From the NCBI GenBank assembly GCA_012718885.1, contig JAAYBK010000018.1, positions 1-51,258 of the forward strand: DNA of 51,258 nucleotides. Reading direction: 5' to 3'. Below are positions 16,624-25,725 of this stretch, piece by piece. The DNA comes from Ruminococcus sp. Lineage in GTDB: Bacteria; Bacillota; Clostridia; Oscillospirales; Ruminococcaceae. The notes beneath the pieces were generated by a model that saw only the letters and a list, made by a program, of their open reading frames with translations, was not told the DNA's origin and searched no databases. The translations under genes were made by a program, and so were the position numbers. The stretch's first letter is position 1. Each line of letters starts with the position of its first letter.

Positions 16624-17684
16624 AGATCACAGCAGTGATAATGGCAGGCGGAAGAGGCGAGCGCTTCTGGCCTAAGAGCCGTAATTCTTGCCCGAAGCAG
16701 TTCCTTTCGCTCACTTCTGACAGAGAGACTATGATACAGAAAACCGTGAAGAGGCTCAGTCCGCTGGTGGCAGCCGAGGATATCTATATCGTTACAAATG
16801 CCGCATATAAGAGCCTCGTAAAGGATCAGCTTCCGGATGTGCCGGAGGAGAATATCCTGGCAGAGCCTTGTGCAAGGAATACAGCTCCCTGTATTGCCTT
16901 TGCAGCAGCGGTCATTGGCAGGAAGTATGATGACGCTATCATGCTGGTGCTCCCCTCAGATCACCTCATAGGCTATGAGAATATCTACATCAAAACGCTG
17001 AAGAAGGCTGTTTCTGTGGCAGAGAACGGAAAGAATCTGGTAACTATCGGAATCACTCCTACCTACCCCGAGACAGGCTACGGCTACATCAATTTCGGCG
17101 ATGAAGCCGGCGATGCATACAATGTTGAGCGCTTTGTTGAAAAGCCTGATCTTCCTACTGCCAAGCAGTACCTCGCTTCCGGAAAGTATCTCTGGAACAG
17201 CGGTATGTTCGTATGGAAGATCTCCTCTGTCATGGCGAATCTGAAGGAGTTCATGCCCGATATATATGATGGTGCTCTCCGTATCGGCGAGAGCTTCGGC
17301 ACAGACAGCTTTGAGGAAACACTTGTGAAGGAGTTCACAGCCTTTACCTCCGAGTCGATCGACTTCGGTATCATGGAAAAGGCTGAGGATATATATACTA
17401 TCCCAGGCAGCTTCGGCTGGGACGATGTGGGAAGCTGGCTGGCTGTTGAGCGTATAAACGAGACTGACGACGATAAGAACTACATCGACGGCGATGTTAT
17501 AACAGTTGATTCCAAGCGTACAACTGTATGCGGCGGAAAGCGACTGATCGCTGCCATCGGTACAAGGGATATCGTCATAGTTGATACAGACGATGTGCTG
17601 CTGGTATGCTCAAAGAACAGCACTCAGGACGTTAAAAAGGCTATCGCTCAGCTCAAGGAGCAGGGCAGAACAGAGCTTGTATAA
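16620..17684 (+). CDS. manC: Mannose-1-phosphate guanylyltransferase (GDP-mannose synthesis)
   Basis: 354 aa. It makes GDP-mannose from mannose-1-phosphate and GTP. Seen: the nucleotide-binding loop MAGGRGERFWPKSR (residues 8-21), the acceptor region CPKQFL, LPSDHLI, and the substrate region FVEKP. It is the short form with no fused phosphomannose isomerase. The start overlaps the previous stop by 4 nt. The product feeds Gmd and Rmd in the same locus. A structured repeat copy (17700-17851) separates it from gmd. Confidence 0.93.
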   Translation: MKITAVIMAGGRGERFWPKSRNSCPKQFLSLTSDRETMIQKTVKRLSPLVAAEDIYIVTNAAYKSLVKDQLPDVPEENILAEPCARNTAPCIAFAAAVIGRKYDDAIMLVLPSDHLIGYENIYIKTLKKAVSVAENGKNLVTIGITPTYPETGYGYINFGDEAGDAYNVERFVEKPDLPTAKQYLASGKYLWNSGMFVWKISSVMANLKEFMPDIYDGALRIGESFGTDSFEETLVKEFTAFTSESIDFGIMEKAEDIYTIPGSFGWDDVGSWLAVERINETDDDKNYIDGDVITVDSKRTTVCGGKRLIAAIGTRDIVIVDTDDVLLVCSKNSTQDVKKAIAQLKEQGRTELV

Positions 17685-17699
17685 AATAAGGAATAAAAA

Positions 17700-18939
<1,240 letters not shown>

Positions 18940-18959
18940 TAAACGAAAGGGATGATCTG

Positions 18960-19367
18960 ATGTTCCTGTTCATTATAATAATAGCACTGATCGCTGTTGG
19001 AATGTGGTATCTGAGAAAGCAGAGTATGTCAGGCGGAAGAGACTACGGTGACGACAGCGGAATAGATCTGCTGCCGTATGTCAGCAATAATAAAAAGGAT
19101 GATACTCCGACTGTGCTGAGAGAATCTTCAAGCGGCTACCTGAAAACTGCCGTACTGCTCAAACTGGATGCCTATAATGCTTTTATGGTATCCCTTGAGG
19201 ATGGCAATATGTCACGTTCTGACGCTTTGGAGAAGTATAATACAGTAAAAAATCTGCCTATGAGCAAGGCTCAGTTCGGACAAAAAGGTTTTGATGTCCA
19301 GGATGTCAATATCTATATCGCCGGACTTGAAGCTAAGATCGAAGAGAAGATCAATGAACTGCGTTAA
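18960..19367 (+). CDS. Small membrane-anchored protein of unknown function
   Basis: 135 aa. Residues 1-17 are one hydrophobic helix (MFLFIIIIALIAVGMWYL) followed by RKQ, so an N-terminal membrane anchor with a cytoplasmic or external soluble part. The remainder has a helical region with KLDAYNAFMVSLEDGNMSRSD and ends in a likely coiled coil. No known family recognised. It starts 20 nt after gmd with a GGGATGA site and appears to be in the polysaccharide operon. Confidence 0.7.
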   Translation: MFLFIIIIALIAVGMWYLRKQSMSGGRDYGDDSGIDLLPYVSNNKKDDTPTVLRESSSGYLKTAVLLKLDAYNAFMVSLEDGNMSRSDALEKYNTVKNLPMSKAQFGQKGFDVQDVNIYIAGLEAKIEEKINELR

Positions 19368-19405
19368 AACTGCGCTGGTCACATAAAGTGGATATGCCGG
19401 TTACT

Positions 19406-19440
19406 CGGGGAAAACCTTTCTGAGGAAAGGTTTTTCCCCG
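19406..19440. repeat. Stable hairpin of a common Firmicutes intergenic type
   Basis: A 15-bp stem CGGGGAAAACCTTTC / GAAAGGTTTTTCCCCG (one bulged T) with a TGAG loop, followed by AACCCCTTTCCAAAGACTTTTT. From memory, similar hairpin-plus-CCCCTTTCC tails occur in intergenic regions of many gut Clostridia. It may terminate or attenuate transcription between 19367 and the glycosyltransferase at 19533. Confidence 0.6.
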
Positions 19441-19532
19441 AACCCCTTTCCAAAGACTTTTTATATTAGGGATGGCTCTCAATAACCGGTATCCGCTTTG
19501 TGTGAGCAGCAATAACAGGAAGGTGATGAAGT

Positions 19533-20681
19533 ATGAAGATAACGTTTGATGCGATACCGCTCATTGCGGACAAGATAACTGGAATAGGCTGGTGCGAGGC
19601 AGGTCAGACCATGGCTATGGCCAGGTCATACCCTGAGAACGATTATGAATACAGCTTCTTCACCGATAAGAGCGGAACTGCGCTTGAAAGGATAAGCCCC
19701 TTTGCCGGAGACAATATCGGACTCAACACCTCTAAGTTCCCGAAAAAGCTGTACAGAGGTATGTCCGCCATGCTGCCTGTACCGTATTCGCAGTTTTTCG
19801 GCGGTGATTCAGACGTCACCCACTTTTTCAATTACATCGTTCCTCCGGGAGTAAAGGGAAAGACCGTTGTGACGGTTCACGATATGGTTTACAAGGCTTT
19901 TCCGGAAACAGTCCGCGGCAGGACGAAGCTCATGTTGAACATGGGGCTGAAAAGCTCGATGAAGCGTGCAGATATGATAGTTACGGATTCGGAATTCTCA
20001 AAGTCCGAGATACTGAAATACTTTCCCGAGCACGAGGAAAAGCTGAGGGTAGTTCCCTGCGGAGTGGACAGGGAGCGGTTCTGTCCGTGTACTGACAGGG
20101 AGCGGATCGAAGCCGTTAAATCATCACTTGAAATAGAGGGAGATTATTTCCTCTATCTCGGAACTATCGAGCCGAGAAAGAATCTTGAAAGACTGATAAA
20201 GGCCTACGGACATTTTGTGGACGAGACCGGCGGCAATGCTCCATCACTGGTGCTTGCAGGAGGCAAGGGCTGGCTGTATGACGGCATATTTGCCCGTGTT
20301 AAGTCAATGGGACTTGAGAATAAGGTGCTGTTCACAAAATATGTTCCCTCCGAGGATATGACACCGCTTATGTGCGGGGCCCTGGCATTTGTTTTCCCCT
20401 CTGTATATGAGGGCTTTGGTATGCCGCCTCTTGAAGCGATGGCCTGCGGAGTGCCGGTACTGTGTTCGGGAGAGGCTTCTCTGCCGGAGGTAACAGGCGA
20501 CTGTGCTGTGATATGTGATGCATATTCCATAAAGAGCATTACAAAGGGATTGCTCAGTCTGTATGAGGACGAAGCACTCAGGAAAAGTCTCAGCGAAAGA
20601 GGGCTTGAAAGGGCAAAGCTTTTCACATGGGAGCGCTCGGCTGAGATGCTTATGGAGATATACAGAGAGCTGATGAAATAA
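19533..20681 (+). CDS. GT4-family glycosyltransferase (mannosyl/rhamnosyltransferase-like)
   Basis: 382 aa, GT-B fold. The N-terminal acceptor domain includes VTVHDMVYKAFPE; the C-terminal nucleotide-sugar domain holds YFLYLGTIEPRKNLERLI (residues about 208-225), the EX7E-type site in SVYEGFGMPPLEAMACG and PVLCSGEASLPEVTG. No signal peptide or membrane segment, so it works at the inner face of the membrane. Its neighbours make GDP-mannose and GDP-D-rhamnose, so either could be the donor. AGGAAGGTGAT precedes the ATG. It may transfer the second sugar after the priming transferase; the exact linkage cannot be told. Confidence 0.88.
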   Translation: MKITFDAIPLIADKITGIGWCEAGQTMAMARSYPENDYEYSFFTDKSGTALERISPFAGDNIGLNTSKFPKKLYRGMSAMLPVPYSQFFGGDSDVTHFFNYIVPPGVKGKTVVTVHDMVYKAFPETVRGRTKLMLNMGLKSSMKRADMIVTDSEFSKSEILKYFPEHEEKLRVVPCGVDRERFCPCTDRERIEAVKSSLEIEGDYFLYLGTIEPRKNLERLIKAYGHFVDETGGNAPSLVLAGGKGWLYDGIFARVKSMGLENKVLFTKYVPSEDMTPLMCGALAFVFPSVYEGFGMPPLEAMACGVPVLCSGEASLPEVTGDCAVICDAYSIKSITKGLLSLYEDEALRKSLSERGLERAKLFTWERSAEMLMEIYRELMK

Positions 20682-20762
20682 ATAGCATGAAAACGGTTCT
20701 GAAGACCGTTTCGGCTATAGCAGCCATGCCGGACAAAAGTACGGAATGCGGGGGGATTCGTT

Positions 20763-21308
20763 ATGGATGCTAAAACAAGCACTAAGGCCACGATAATTCT
20801 ATGTCTTTGTACAGCTTTGACGATTCTGGCGCAGGTAATACTGTATAAGGAACAGGAACACAGAAGACTTGTGATAATCGGCGGGATGACCGGATTAGAG
20901 CTGATAGCTGTTTCAGCATTGGGTACTTTGCTCTGTATCGGTGGGCTTCTGGCCGTATTCGCTGCTTCAAAAGCAAAAGACGGTAACCCCCGGAGATTTT
21001 ACAAGGCTGTAATAATTGCGCTTGGGGTAATAGTTCTTGAGCTTCCGGCGATATTATACTTTCTGATAACGCTGATCGATACTGCCAGAGGACCGAACGA
21101 CCCGAAAAAAATAAAAAGCCCCGACGGAAAGCACTTCATCGTCAGAACATCCGACACGGCAGAGGGGCATTCGATATATTGCTATTACGTCAGGGAGCGG
21201 GGAGTTGTTTACCGCCCTATATTCGATGACTACGATAAGAATTTTGAACACGGACTTGAATGGACTGACGAGGGCGTAATATATGAAGGGAAACTTTACG
21301 AATATTGA
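20763..21308 (+). CDS. Membrane protein of unknown function, three predicted helices
   Basis: 181 aa. Hydrophobic segments at about 8-27, 38-66 and 80-106, then a hydrophilic C-terminal domain of about 75 residues with IKSPDGKHFIVRTSD and many Tyr, ending EGKLYEY. A GGGGGGAT stretch lies upstream of the ATG at 20763. No known family recognised. Located between two glycosyltransferases in the surface polysaccharide locus, so a role in that pathway is possible. Its codons are less biased than gmd. Confidence 0.65.
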   Translation: MDAKTSTKATIILCLCTALTILAQVILYKEQEHRRLVIIGGMTGLELIAVSALGTLLCIGGLLAVFAASKAKDGNPRRFYKAVIIALGVIVLELPAILYFLITLIDTARGPNDPKKIKSPDGKHFIVRTSDTAEGHSIYCYYVRERGVVYRPIFDDYDKNFEHGLEWTDEGVIYEGKLYEY

Positions 21309-21317
21309 GGTGAGAAG

Positions 21318-22460
21318 ATGAGCGGGAAAAGGCTCAGGATACTGGAAGTCAACAAAGCCTATTCTCCCCATATCGGAGGAATAGAGACGCTTGTTAAGTA
21401 GTACTCTGAGGAGCTGGGGAAAATATGCGGCGCAGGAGTTAAGGTACTGGTCTGCCGTGACGGAAGAGGCAGGACTGTACGTGAAAAGATAAACGGCGTC
21501 AGCGTTACAAGAGCCGGCAGCCTCGGAACATATTTCAAGTGTCCCCTCTCCTTCTCATTCATAAGACTGTTCAGGAAAATGGCAAAAAAAGCAGATGTGG
21601 TGCATATACATCTTCCTTTCCCCCTTGCTGACGTGGCTGCACTACTCTCCGGATACAAGGGACGTATCGTGGTGAGCTGGCACAGCGATGTGGTAAAGCA
21701 GAAGAAGCTCATGCTGGTATACAAGCCTTTTATGCGGTGGCTTCTGAAGCGGGCAGACGCAGTAATAGTTGCTACGGAGGGTCATGTAAAGGGCTCGGAG
21801 TATCTTCCTGAGTTCAGTAAGAAATGCCGTGTAGTACCATATGGGCTATGGCCTGAGGACTACACCTCAGTTGAAAGAAAGCCGGTACTCACCGACAGAG
21901 CAGCGGATAAATCGGCTGTAAAGGTGTTTTTCTCCGGCAGGCTTGTCTACTATAAAGGCATTGACGTTCTTCTGAGAGCCTTTTCAAAAACAAGCGGATG
22001 TGAGCTGTTCATATCCGGTGAAGGAGACCTTGAACAGGAGCTGAAAAGCTATGCTGCTGAAAACGGTCTTGCAGACCGTGTGCATTTTCTTGGCTTCCTC
22101 TCCGAGAAGGAGCTCCGCCAGGCGTATATGGACTGCGATATTTTTGTCCTGCCCTCAGTGGCAAGGAGCGAGGCATTCGGCATTGTACAGATAGAGGCTA
22201 TGGCCTGCGGAAAGCCGGTCATAAACACCGATCTTCCTTCGGGAGTGCCATATGTCAGCCTTGACGGAAAGACCGGTATCACCGTTCCGCCCTCGGACGA
22301 AAAAGCTCTTGCGGAGGCGATAAACACCCTTGTGTCCGACAAGGAGCTGCGTGAAAGCTGCGGAAGAGCCGCTGCGGAACGTGTGAGCAGCGAATTCCAC
22401 GAAAAAGAAGTTATAAAAAGACTTTACAGTGTTTTAAGCGAAAGGAGAGCCGGGAAGTGA
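21318..22460 (+). pseudogene. GT4 glycosyltransferase interrupted by one in-frame TAG
   Basis: The reading frame opens at ATG 21318 with MSGKRLRILEVNKAYSPHIG, the standard GT4 start, but codon 28 (21399-21401) is TAG, in the place where relatives have a residue between GGIETLV and the YSEEL-like helix. After it the same frame runs without stops to 22460, a 380-residue protein. The downstream part is intact: VHIHLPFPLADV, FFSGRLVYYKGID, ISGEGDLEQEL, SVARSEAFGIVQIEAMACGKP and NTDLPSGVP. A TAG here could come from CAG by one change. Initiation at the in-frame ATG 21579 would lack the N-terminal loop. The last 4 nt overlap the rmd-like start. Sequencing error or suppression are alternatives to true loss. 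Confidence 0.8.
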
Positions 22461-23392
22461 AAGCTCTTATTATAGGAGGAGCCGGATTTGTAGGCGGCTA
22501 CCTGATAAATGAACTGAGGACAGCCGGTGCGGAGATATGTGCTACCTGTCTCGCAAACGAGACCATATCCGGCGACTGCAATGTCAGAGTCCTGGATATA
22601 CTTGAGCCTGAGAGCGTTCAGGCGGTCATAGATGAAGAAGCTCCCGACGTTATCTTCCACCTTGCAGCACAGAGCTCTGTGGCACTGTCATGGAAGCGCC
22701 CGCAGCTCACTGCTGATATAAACGTGAGAGGAAGCATAAACGTCCTGGAGGCTGTGAAAAATGCGGCAAAGAAGGATATCCGCCTGCTGCTCATAGGCTC
22801 CGGAGAGGAGTACGGCTTTATCCGTGAGGGAGCCTGTCCCATAAGCGAGGACGAGATACTCCGCCCCGGCAATATCTATGCGGCAACAAAGGCCTGCCAG
22901 GGAATGCTGGGGGAGATATACGCAAGAGCGTATAAAATGGATATCATCATGGTGAGAGCCTTCAACCATTCCGGCCCGAAGCAGGCTCCTATGTTCGTTA
23001 TCTCCGACTTCTGCCGTCAGATAGCCGAGATAGAGAAAGGTCTCCGTGAGCCGGTGATGTCCGTGGGAAATCTCTCCGCAATGCGTGATTTCACCGATGT
23101 AAGGGATGTGGTAAGAGCTTACCGCCTCCTTGCAGAAAAGGGTGTCAGCGGACAGACCTATAACGTGGGAAGAGGAAAGGCAGTGCCGGTGCAGTACATT
23201 CTCGATACCGCCCTCAGTCTTTCTGAGACAAAAATAGAAGTAAAACAGGATCCGGCAAGGATGAGAGCATCGGATATACCGATAATCGAGCCGGATGTTT
23301 CACATATATTTGCAGATACCGGCTGGAAGGCTGAGATATCTATGGAACAGACTATCAAGGATACGCTGGATCACTGGCGTTCATCGCTCTGA
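22457..23392 (+). CDS. rmd: GDP-6-deoxy-D-mannose reductase (GDP-D-rhamnose synthesis)
   Basis: 311 aa, starting with GTG at 22457 and overlapping the previous stop by 4 nt; AAAGGAGAG lies upstream. It reduces the C4 keto group of GDP-4-keto-6-deoxymannose. SDR features: LIIGGAGFVGGYL (4-16), SGSGEEYG (S115), and Y141-x3-K145 in NIYAATKA. The C-terminal part shows FNHSGPKQAPMFVISDFCRQIAEIE, VGNLSAMRDFTDVRDVVRAY, and DPARMRASDIPI, the pattern of Rmd rather than GMER/Fcl fucose synthase, which would also need epimerase residues. With ManC and Gmd this completes GDP-D-rhamnose synthesis, a sugar best known from Pseudomonas A-band polysaccharide. Confidence 0.82.
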   Translation: MKALIIGGAGFVGGYLINELRTAGAEICATCLANETISGDCNVRVLDILEPESVQAVIDEEAPDVIFHLAAQSSVALSWKRPQLTADINVRGSINVLEAVKNAAKKDIRLLLIGSGEEYGFIREGACPISEDEILRPGNIYAATKACQGMLGEIYARAYKMDIIMVRAFNHSGPKQAPMFVISDFCRQIAEIEKGLREPVMSVGNLSAMRDFTDVRDVVRAYRLLAEKGVSGQTYNVGRGKAVPVQYILDTALSLSETKIEVKQDPARMRASDIPIIEPDVSHIFADTGWKAEISMEQTIKDTLDHWRSSL

Positions 23393-23419
23393 ACCGGACG
23401 ATGAGAAAGGAGAGCCGCA

Positions 23420-23755
23420 ATGTCTGATACAAAGCTTACAAAGGAAAAAATGCATACCTTTACAGGACATGAGAAGCTCAGTGCCCTGAAAGCTCCCGGA
23501 AAGCTGACTGAGTTCGGCGAGAAGCAGAACGAGGCCAATGAGGCGCTTGCCGCAAATATCAATGCTCTTGTAAAAAGAGTATGCGCCCTTGAGGATCAGC
23601 AGGAGAAAAATACAGCTGTTATGAAGAAGCTTGCAGAGGAGCTGGGAGCCTTCAAGAAGGAGCTGGATCGTGTGAGACTGACTGAAAAGCTCAATTCCGG
23701 AGCGATAGAACGTCTCGACCGTGCAGTTCGCCTTGCAGAGGGCGATGATGAATGA
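23420..23755 (+). CDS. Small coiled-coil protein of unknown function
   Basis: 111 aa. An AAAGGAGAG site precedes the ATG at 23420. From about residue 35 to the end it is a continuous charged helix with heptad-like spacing (NEALAANINALVKRVCALEDQQEKN...), typical of a coiled coil. No membrane segment, signal or catalytic motif. Last gene of the polysaccharide locus, 27 nt after the reductase. Many surface glycan operons end in such small proteins, but no function can be assigned. Downstream an A/T hairpin CAATATA/TATATTG (23791-23812) may weakly stop transcription. Confidence 0.65.
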   Translation: MSDTKLTKEKMHTFTGHEKLSALKAPGKLTEFGEKQNEANEALAANINALVKRVCALEDQQEKNTAVMKKLAEELGAFKKELDRVRLTEKLNSGAIERLDRAVRLAEGDDE

Positions 23756-23831
23756 TCCGGCTATTAGATTTAGCTGATGACAGTGAATAGCAATATATCC
23801 ATATTTATATTGTGAAATTTTCAGCAAACTC

Positions 23832-23860
23832 TTGACTTTGGGTCAAATTTGTTATATCAT
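23832..23860 (+). promoter_or_regulatory. Promoter of the atp operon, overlapped by a palindrome
   Basis: TTGACT (23832-23837), 17-nt spacer, TATCAT (23855-23860). The -35 lies in an inverted repeat TTGAC-N5-GTCAA (23832-23846), a possible operator. The leader to atpB is about 145 nt long. Confidence 0.65.
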
Positions 23861-23942
23861 AATAAAGTGGACAAGAGATGTTCCGAAGCTTGAAATATAG
23901 TCCTGCGGGACTGACAACTTTCCGCAAATTCTGACATGGATC

Positions 23943-23979
23943 AACGGAGATATGTGCCGGAAGGCAGAACGTCTCCGTT
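23943..23979 (+). promoter_or_regulatory. Structured attenuator-like leader before atpB
   Basis: Outer stem AACGGAGA/TCTCCGTT encloses an inner stem TGCC-GGAA-GGCA with a GNRA tetraloop, followed by TTCTTATTC. It looks like an intrinsic terminator or mRNA leader structure 32 nt before the atpB start. Confidence 0.6.
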
Positions 23980-24010
23980 TTCTTATTCTATACTGAAAGA
24001 AGGTGTTATC

Positions 24011-24700
24011 ATGGGTGAACTTGCTGATAAGCTCATGGAAGAGCTTGAATGCCGGACCCCCTTTACTATACCTATATTCGGAGGTATACCAGTGCCTGAA
24101 TCCTGCATTATGACATGGATAATCATGGCAGTGCTGGTAATAGCCTCGATAATTTTCACAAAGACCATGAAGGTGGTGCCTAAGGGCGCACAGTGTATCA
24201 TAGAGGGCTTTGTATGCTGGATGGACAATTTCTTCCTGGAGATACTCGGCCCGAAGGGGAAGAAATACCTGCCGATACTGGAAACTCTTCTGCTCTACAT
24301 AGGAATCTCCAACGTTGTCGGACTTTTCGGCCTCAGACCTCCCACAAAGGATCTGGGCGTTACGGCAACACTGGCTATCTTTGCGATACTGCTCATACAG
24401 TACAGCGGTATCCGTGAAAAGGGAATAAAGGGCTGGCTGAAGGGCTTCAAGGAGCCTATGGCGCTCATGCTCCCGCTCAATATCCTTGAGCTGGTGATAA
24501 AGCCTCTTTCACTTTGTATGCGACTTTTCGGAAACGTCCTCGGCGCTTTCGTTATCATGGAATTCATAAAGCTGCTGGTGCCTGTCGGCATCCCGCTGGT
24601 GTTCAGCTTCTATTTCGATGTGTTCGACGGCTGTATCCAGGCTTATGTATTCGTGTTCCTGACATCACTGTTCATGTCTGAAGCAATGGAAGAAGAATAA
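24011..24700 (+). CDS. atpB: F-type ATP synthase subunit a
   Basis: 229 aa from the ATG at 24011 (GAAAGAAGGTG upstream); a longer frame from 23936 begins inside the leader hairpin region. Membrane half-channel subunit of Fo that passes ions to the c-ring. Five or so hydrophobic helices are visible (about 32-52, 90-107, 117-133, 158-182, 190-220). The essential arginine is R171 in LCMRLFGNVLGAF. First gene of the operon; no atpI-like gene precedes it. Confidence 0.95.
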   Translation: MGELADKLMEELECRTPFTIPIFGGIPVPESCIMTWIIMAVLVIASIIFTKTMKVVPKGAQCIIEGFVCWMDNFFLEILGPKGKKYLPILETLLLYIGISNVVGLFGLRPPTKDLGVTATLAIFAILLIQYSGIREKGIKGWLKGFKEPMALMLPLNILELVIKPLSLCMRLFGNVLGAFVIMEFIKLLVPVGIPLVFSFYFDVFDGCIQAYVFVFLTSLFMSEAMEEE

Positions 24701-24736
24701 ACTCTCTATTTACTGTTCAAACAGGAGGTATATAAT

Positions 24737-24958
24737 ATGGGATTGATCGCAATCGGCGCAGGCCTTGCAGTTCTTACAGGTGCAGGCGCAGGAATAGGTA
24801 TAGGCATAGCCACTTCAAAAGCTGCTGACGCTATCGCAAAGCAGCCGGAAGCCAAGGGCGATATAAACAAGGCACTCCTTCTCGGATGTGCGCTTGCAGA
24901 AGCAACAGCTATCTACGGCTTTGTTATCGCCATACTCATCATACTTTTCCTTAAGTAA
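24737..24958 (+). CDS. atpE: F-type ATP synthase subunit c, copy 1
   Basis: 73 aa, two helices. Glycine-rich GAGAGIGIG (15-23) in helix 1 and the ion-binding carboxylate E55 in ALAEATAIYG in helix 2, with the RQP-like polar loop here KQPEAKG. The Gln in helix 1 and Ser after the Glu typical of Na+-binding c subunits are absent, so H+ coupling is more likely. AGGAGG precedes the start. A second nearly identical copy follows after 23 nt. Confidence 0.95.
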   Translation: MGLIAIGAGLAVLTGAGAGIGIGIATSKAADAIAKQPEAKGDINKALLLGCALAEATAIYGFVIAILIILFLK

Positions 24959-24981
24959 TAATTCATTGGAGGTATAAAACA

Positions 24982-25203
24982 ATGGGATTGATCGCAATCG
25001 GTGCAGGCCTTGCAGTTCTTACAGGTGCAGGCGCAGGTATAGGTATAGGTATAGCCACATCAAAGGCTGCTGACGCTATTGCTCGTCAGCCGGAGGCCAA
25101 GGGCGATATAAACAAGGCACTCCTTCTCGGATGTGCGCTGGCAGAGGCGACAGCTATCTACGGCTTCGTTATCGCCATACTCATCATACTTTTCCTTAAA
25201 TAA
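24982..25203 (+). CDS. atpE: F-type ATP synthase subunit c, copy 2 (tandem duplicate)
   Basis: 73 aa, identical to copy 1 except K35 to R in the polar loop (ARQPEAKG). By eye the two genes differ at about 16 of 222 bases, nearly all silent. TTGGAGG precedes the ATG. Either a recent duplication or copies kept alike by selection or conversion. Both could enter one c-ring; having two copies may raise c-subunit output, which is needed in excess over other subunits. Confidence 0.95.
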   Translation: MGLIAIGAGLAVLTGAGAGIGIGIATSKAADAIARQPEAKGDINKALLLGCALAEATAIYGFVIAILIILFLK

Positions 25204-25236
25204 TACTACTATTCCTAAGAAGGAGGGAAGGATATT

Positions 25237-25725
25237 ATGCTGGATATAAATATCTGGAACTTTATATGGGCAGCTATAAACCTTATCCTGCTGTTCATAC
25301 TTATGAAAATATTCCTTTTCAAGCCCCTCAGAAAAATGATGGACGAGCGTACACGCTCCATTCAGGAGGATATCGATAATGCAAAGCAGTCCCGGGAGGA
25401 GGCTGAGGCGCTCAAGCAGCAGTATGCCGACGATATCAGTGAGGCTAAGGCTGAGGCTCAGAAGATACTCATGAAGGCCCATGAGGACGCTGAAGCAGAA
25501 AAGGCAGCTATGATACGCAGATCTCAGGAGGAGGCAGACCAGATAGTTGCCGACGCCAACAAGGCTATCGAGACTGAGCGCAAGAGAGTTCTTGCTCAGG
25601 CTCAGACACAGATCGCAGATCTTGCTATAGAAGCAGCTTCAAAGATCATCGGCGAGAACGTGGACGACGAGAAGAACCGCCGCCTCGTTGACAGATTCCT
25701 CTCCGAAGAGGAGGGTATCAAGTAA
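25237..25725 (+). CDS. atpF: F-type ATP synthase subunit b
   Basis: 162 aa. N-terminal membrane helix (about 5-27, [20 protein letters not shown]), then the long charged dimer helix with [14 protein letters not shown], a typical b-subunit start. It forms the peripheral stalk joining Fo to the delta domain of F1. AAGGAGGG precedes the ATG. The stop overlaps the next start by 1 nt (TAATG). Confidence 0.95.
   Translation: MLDINIWNFIWAAINLILLFILMKIFLFKPLRKMMDERTRSIQEDIDNAKQSREEAEALKQQYADDISEAKAEAQKILMKAHEDAEAEKAAMIRRSQEEADQIVADANKAIETERKRVLAQAQTQIADLAIEAASKIIGENVDDEKNRRLVDRFLSEEEGIK

Noticed and set aside
21318-22460. TAG read as pyrrolysine or other recoding
   Set aside because: No pyrrolysine genes in the window, the host protein family does not use it, and other genes show no in-frame TAG.
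24737-25203. Na+-coupled ATP synthase
   Set aside because: The c subunits lack the helix-1 Gln and the Ser after the carboxylate typical of Na+-binding rings, so proton coupling is the simpler reading.
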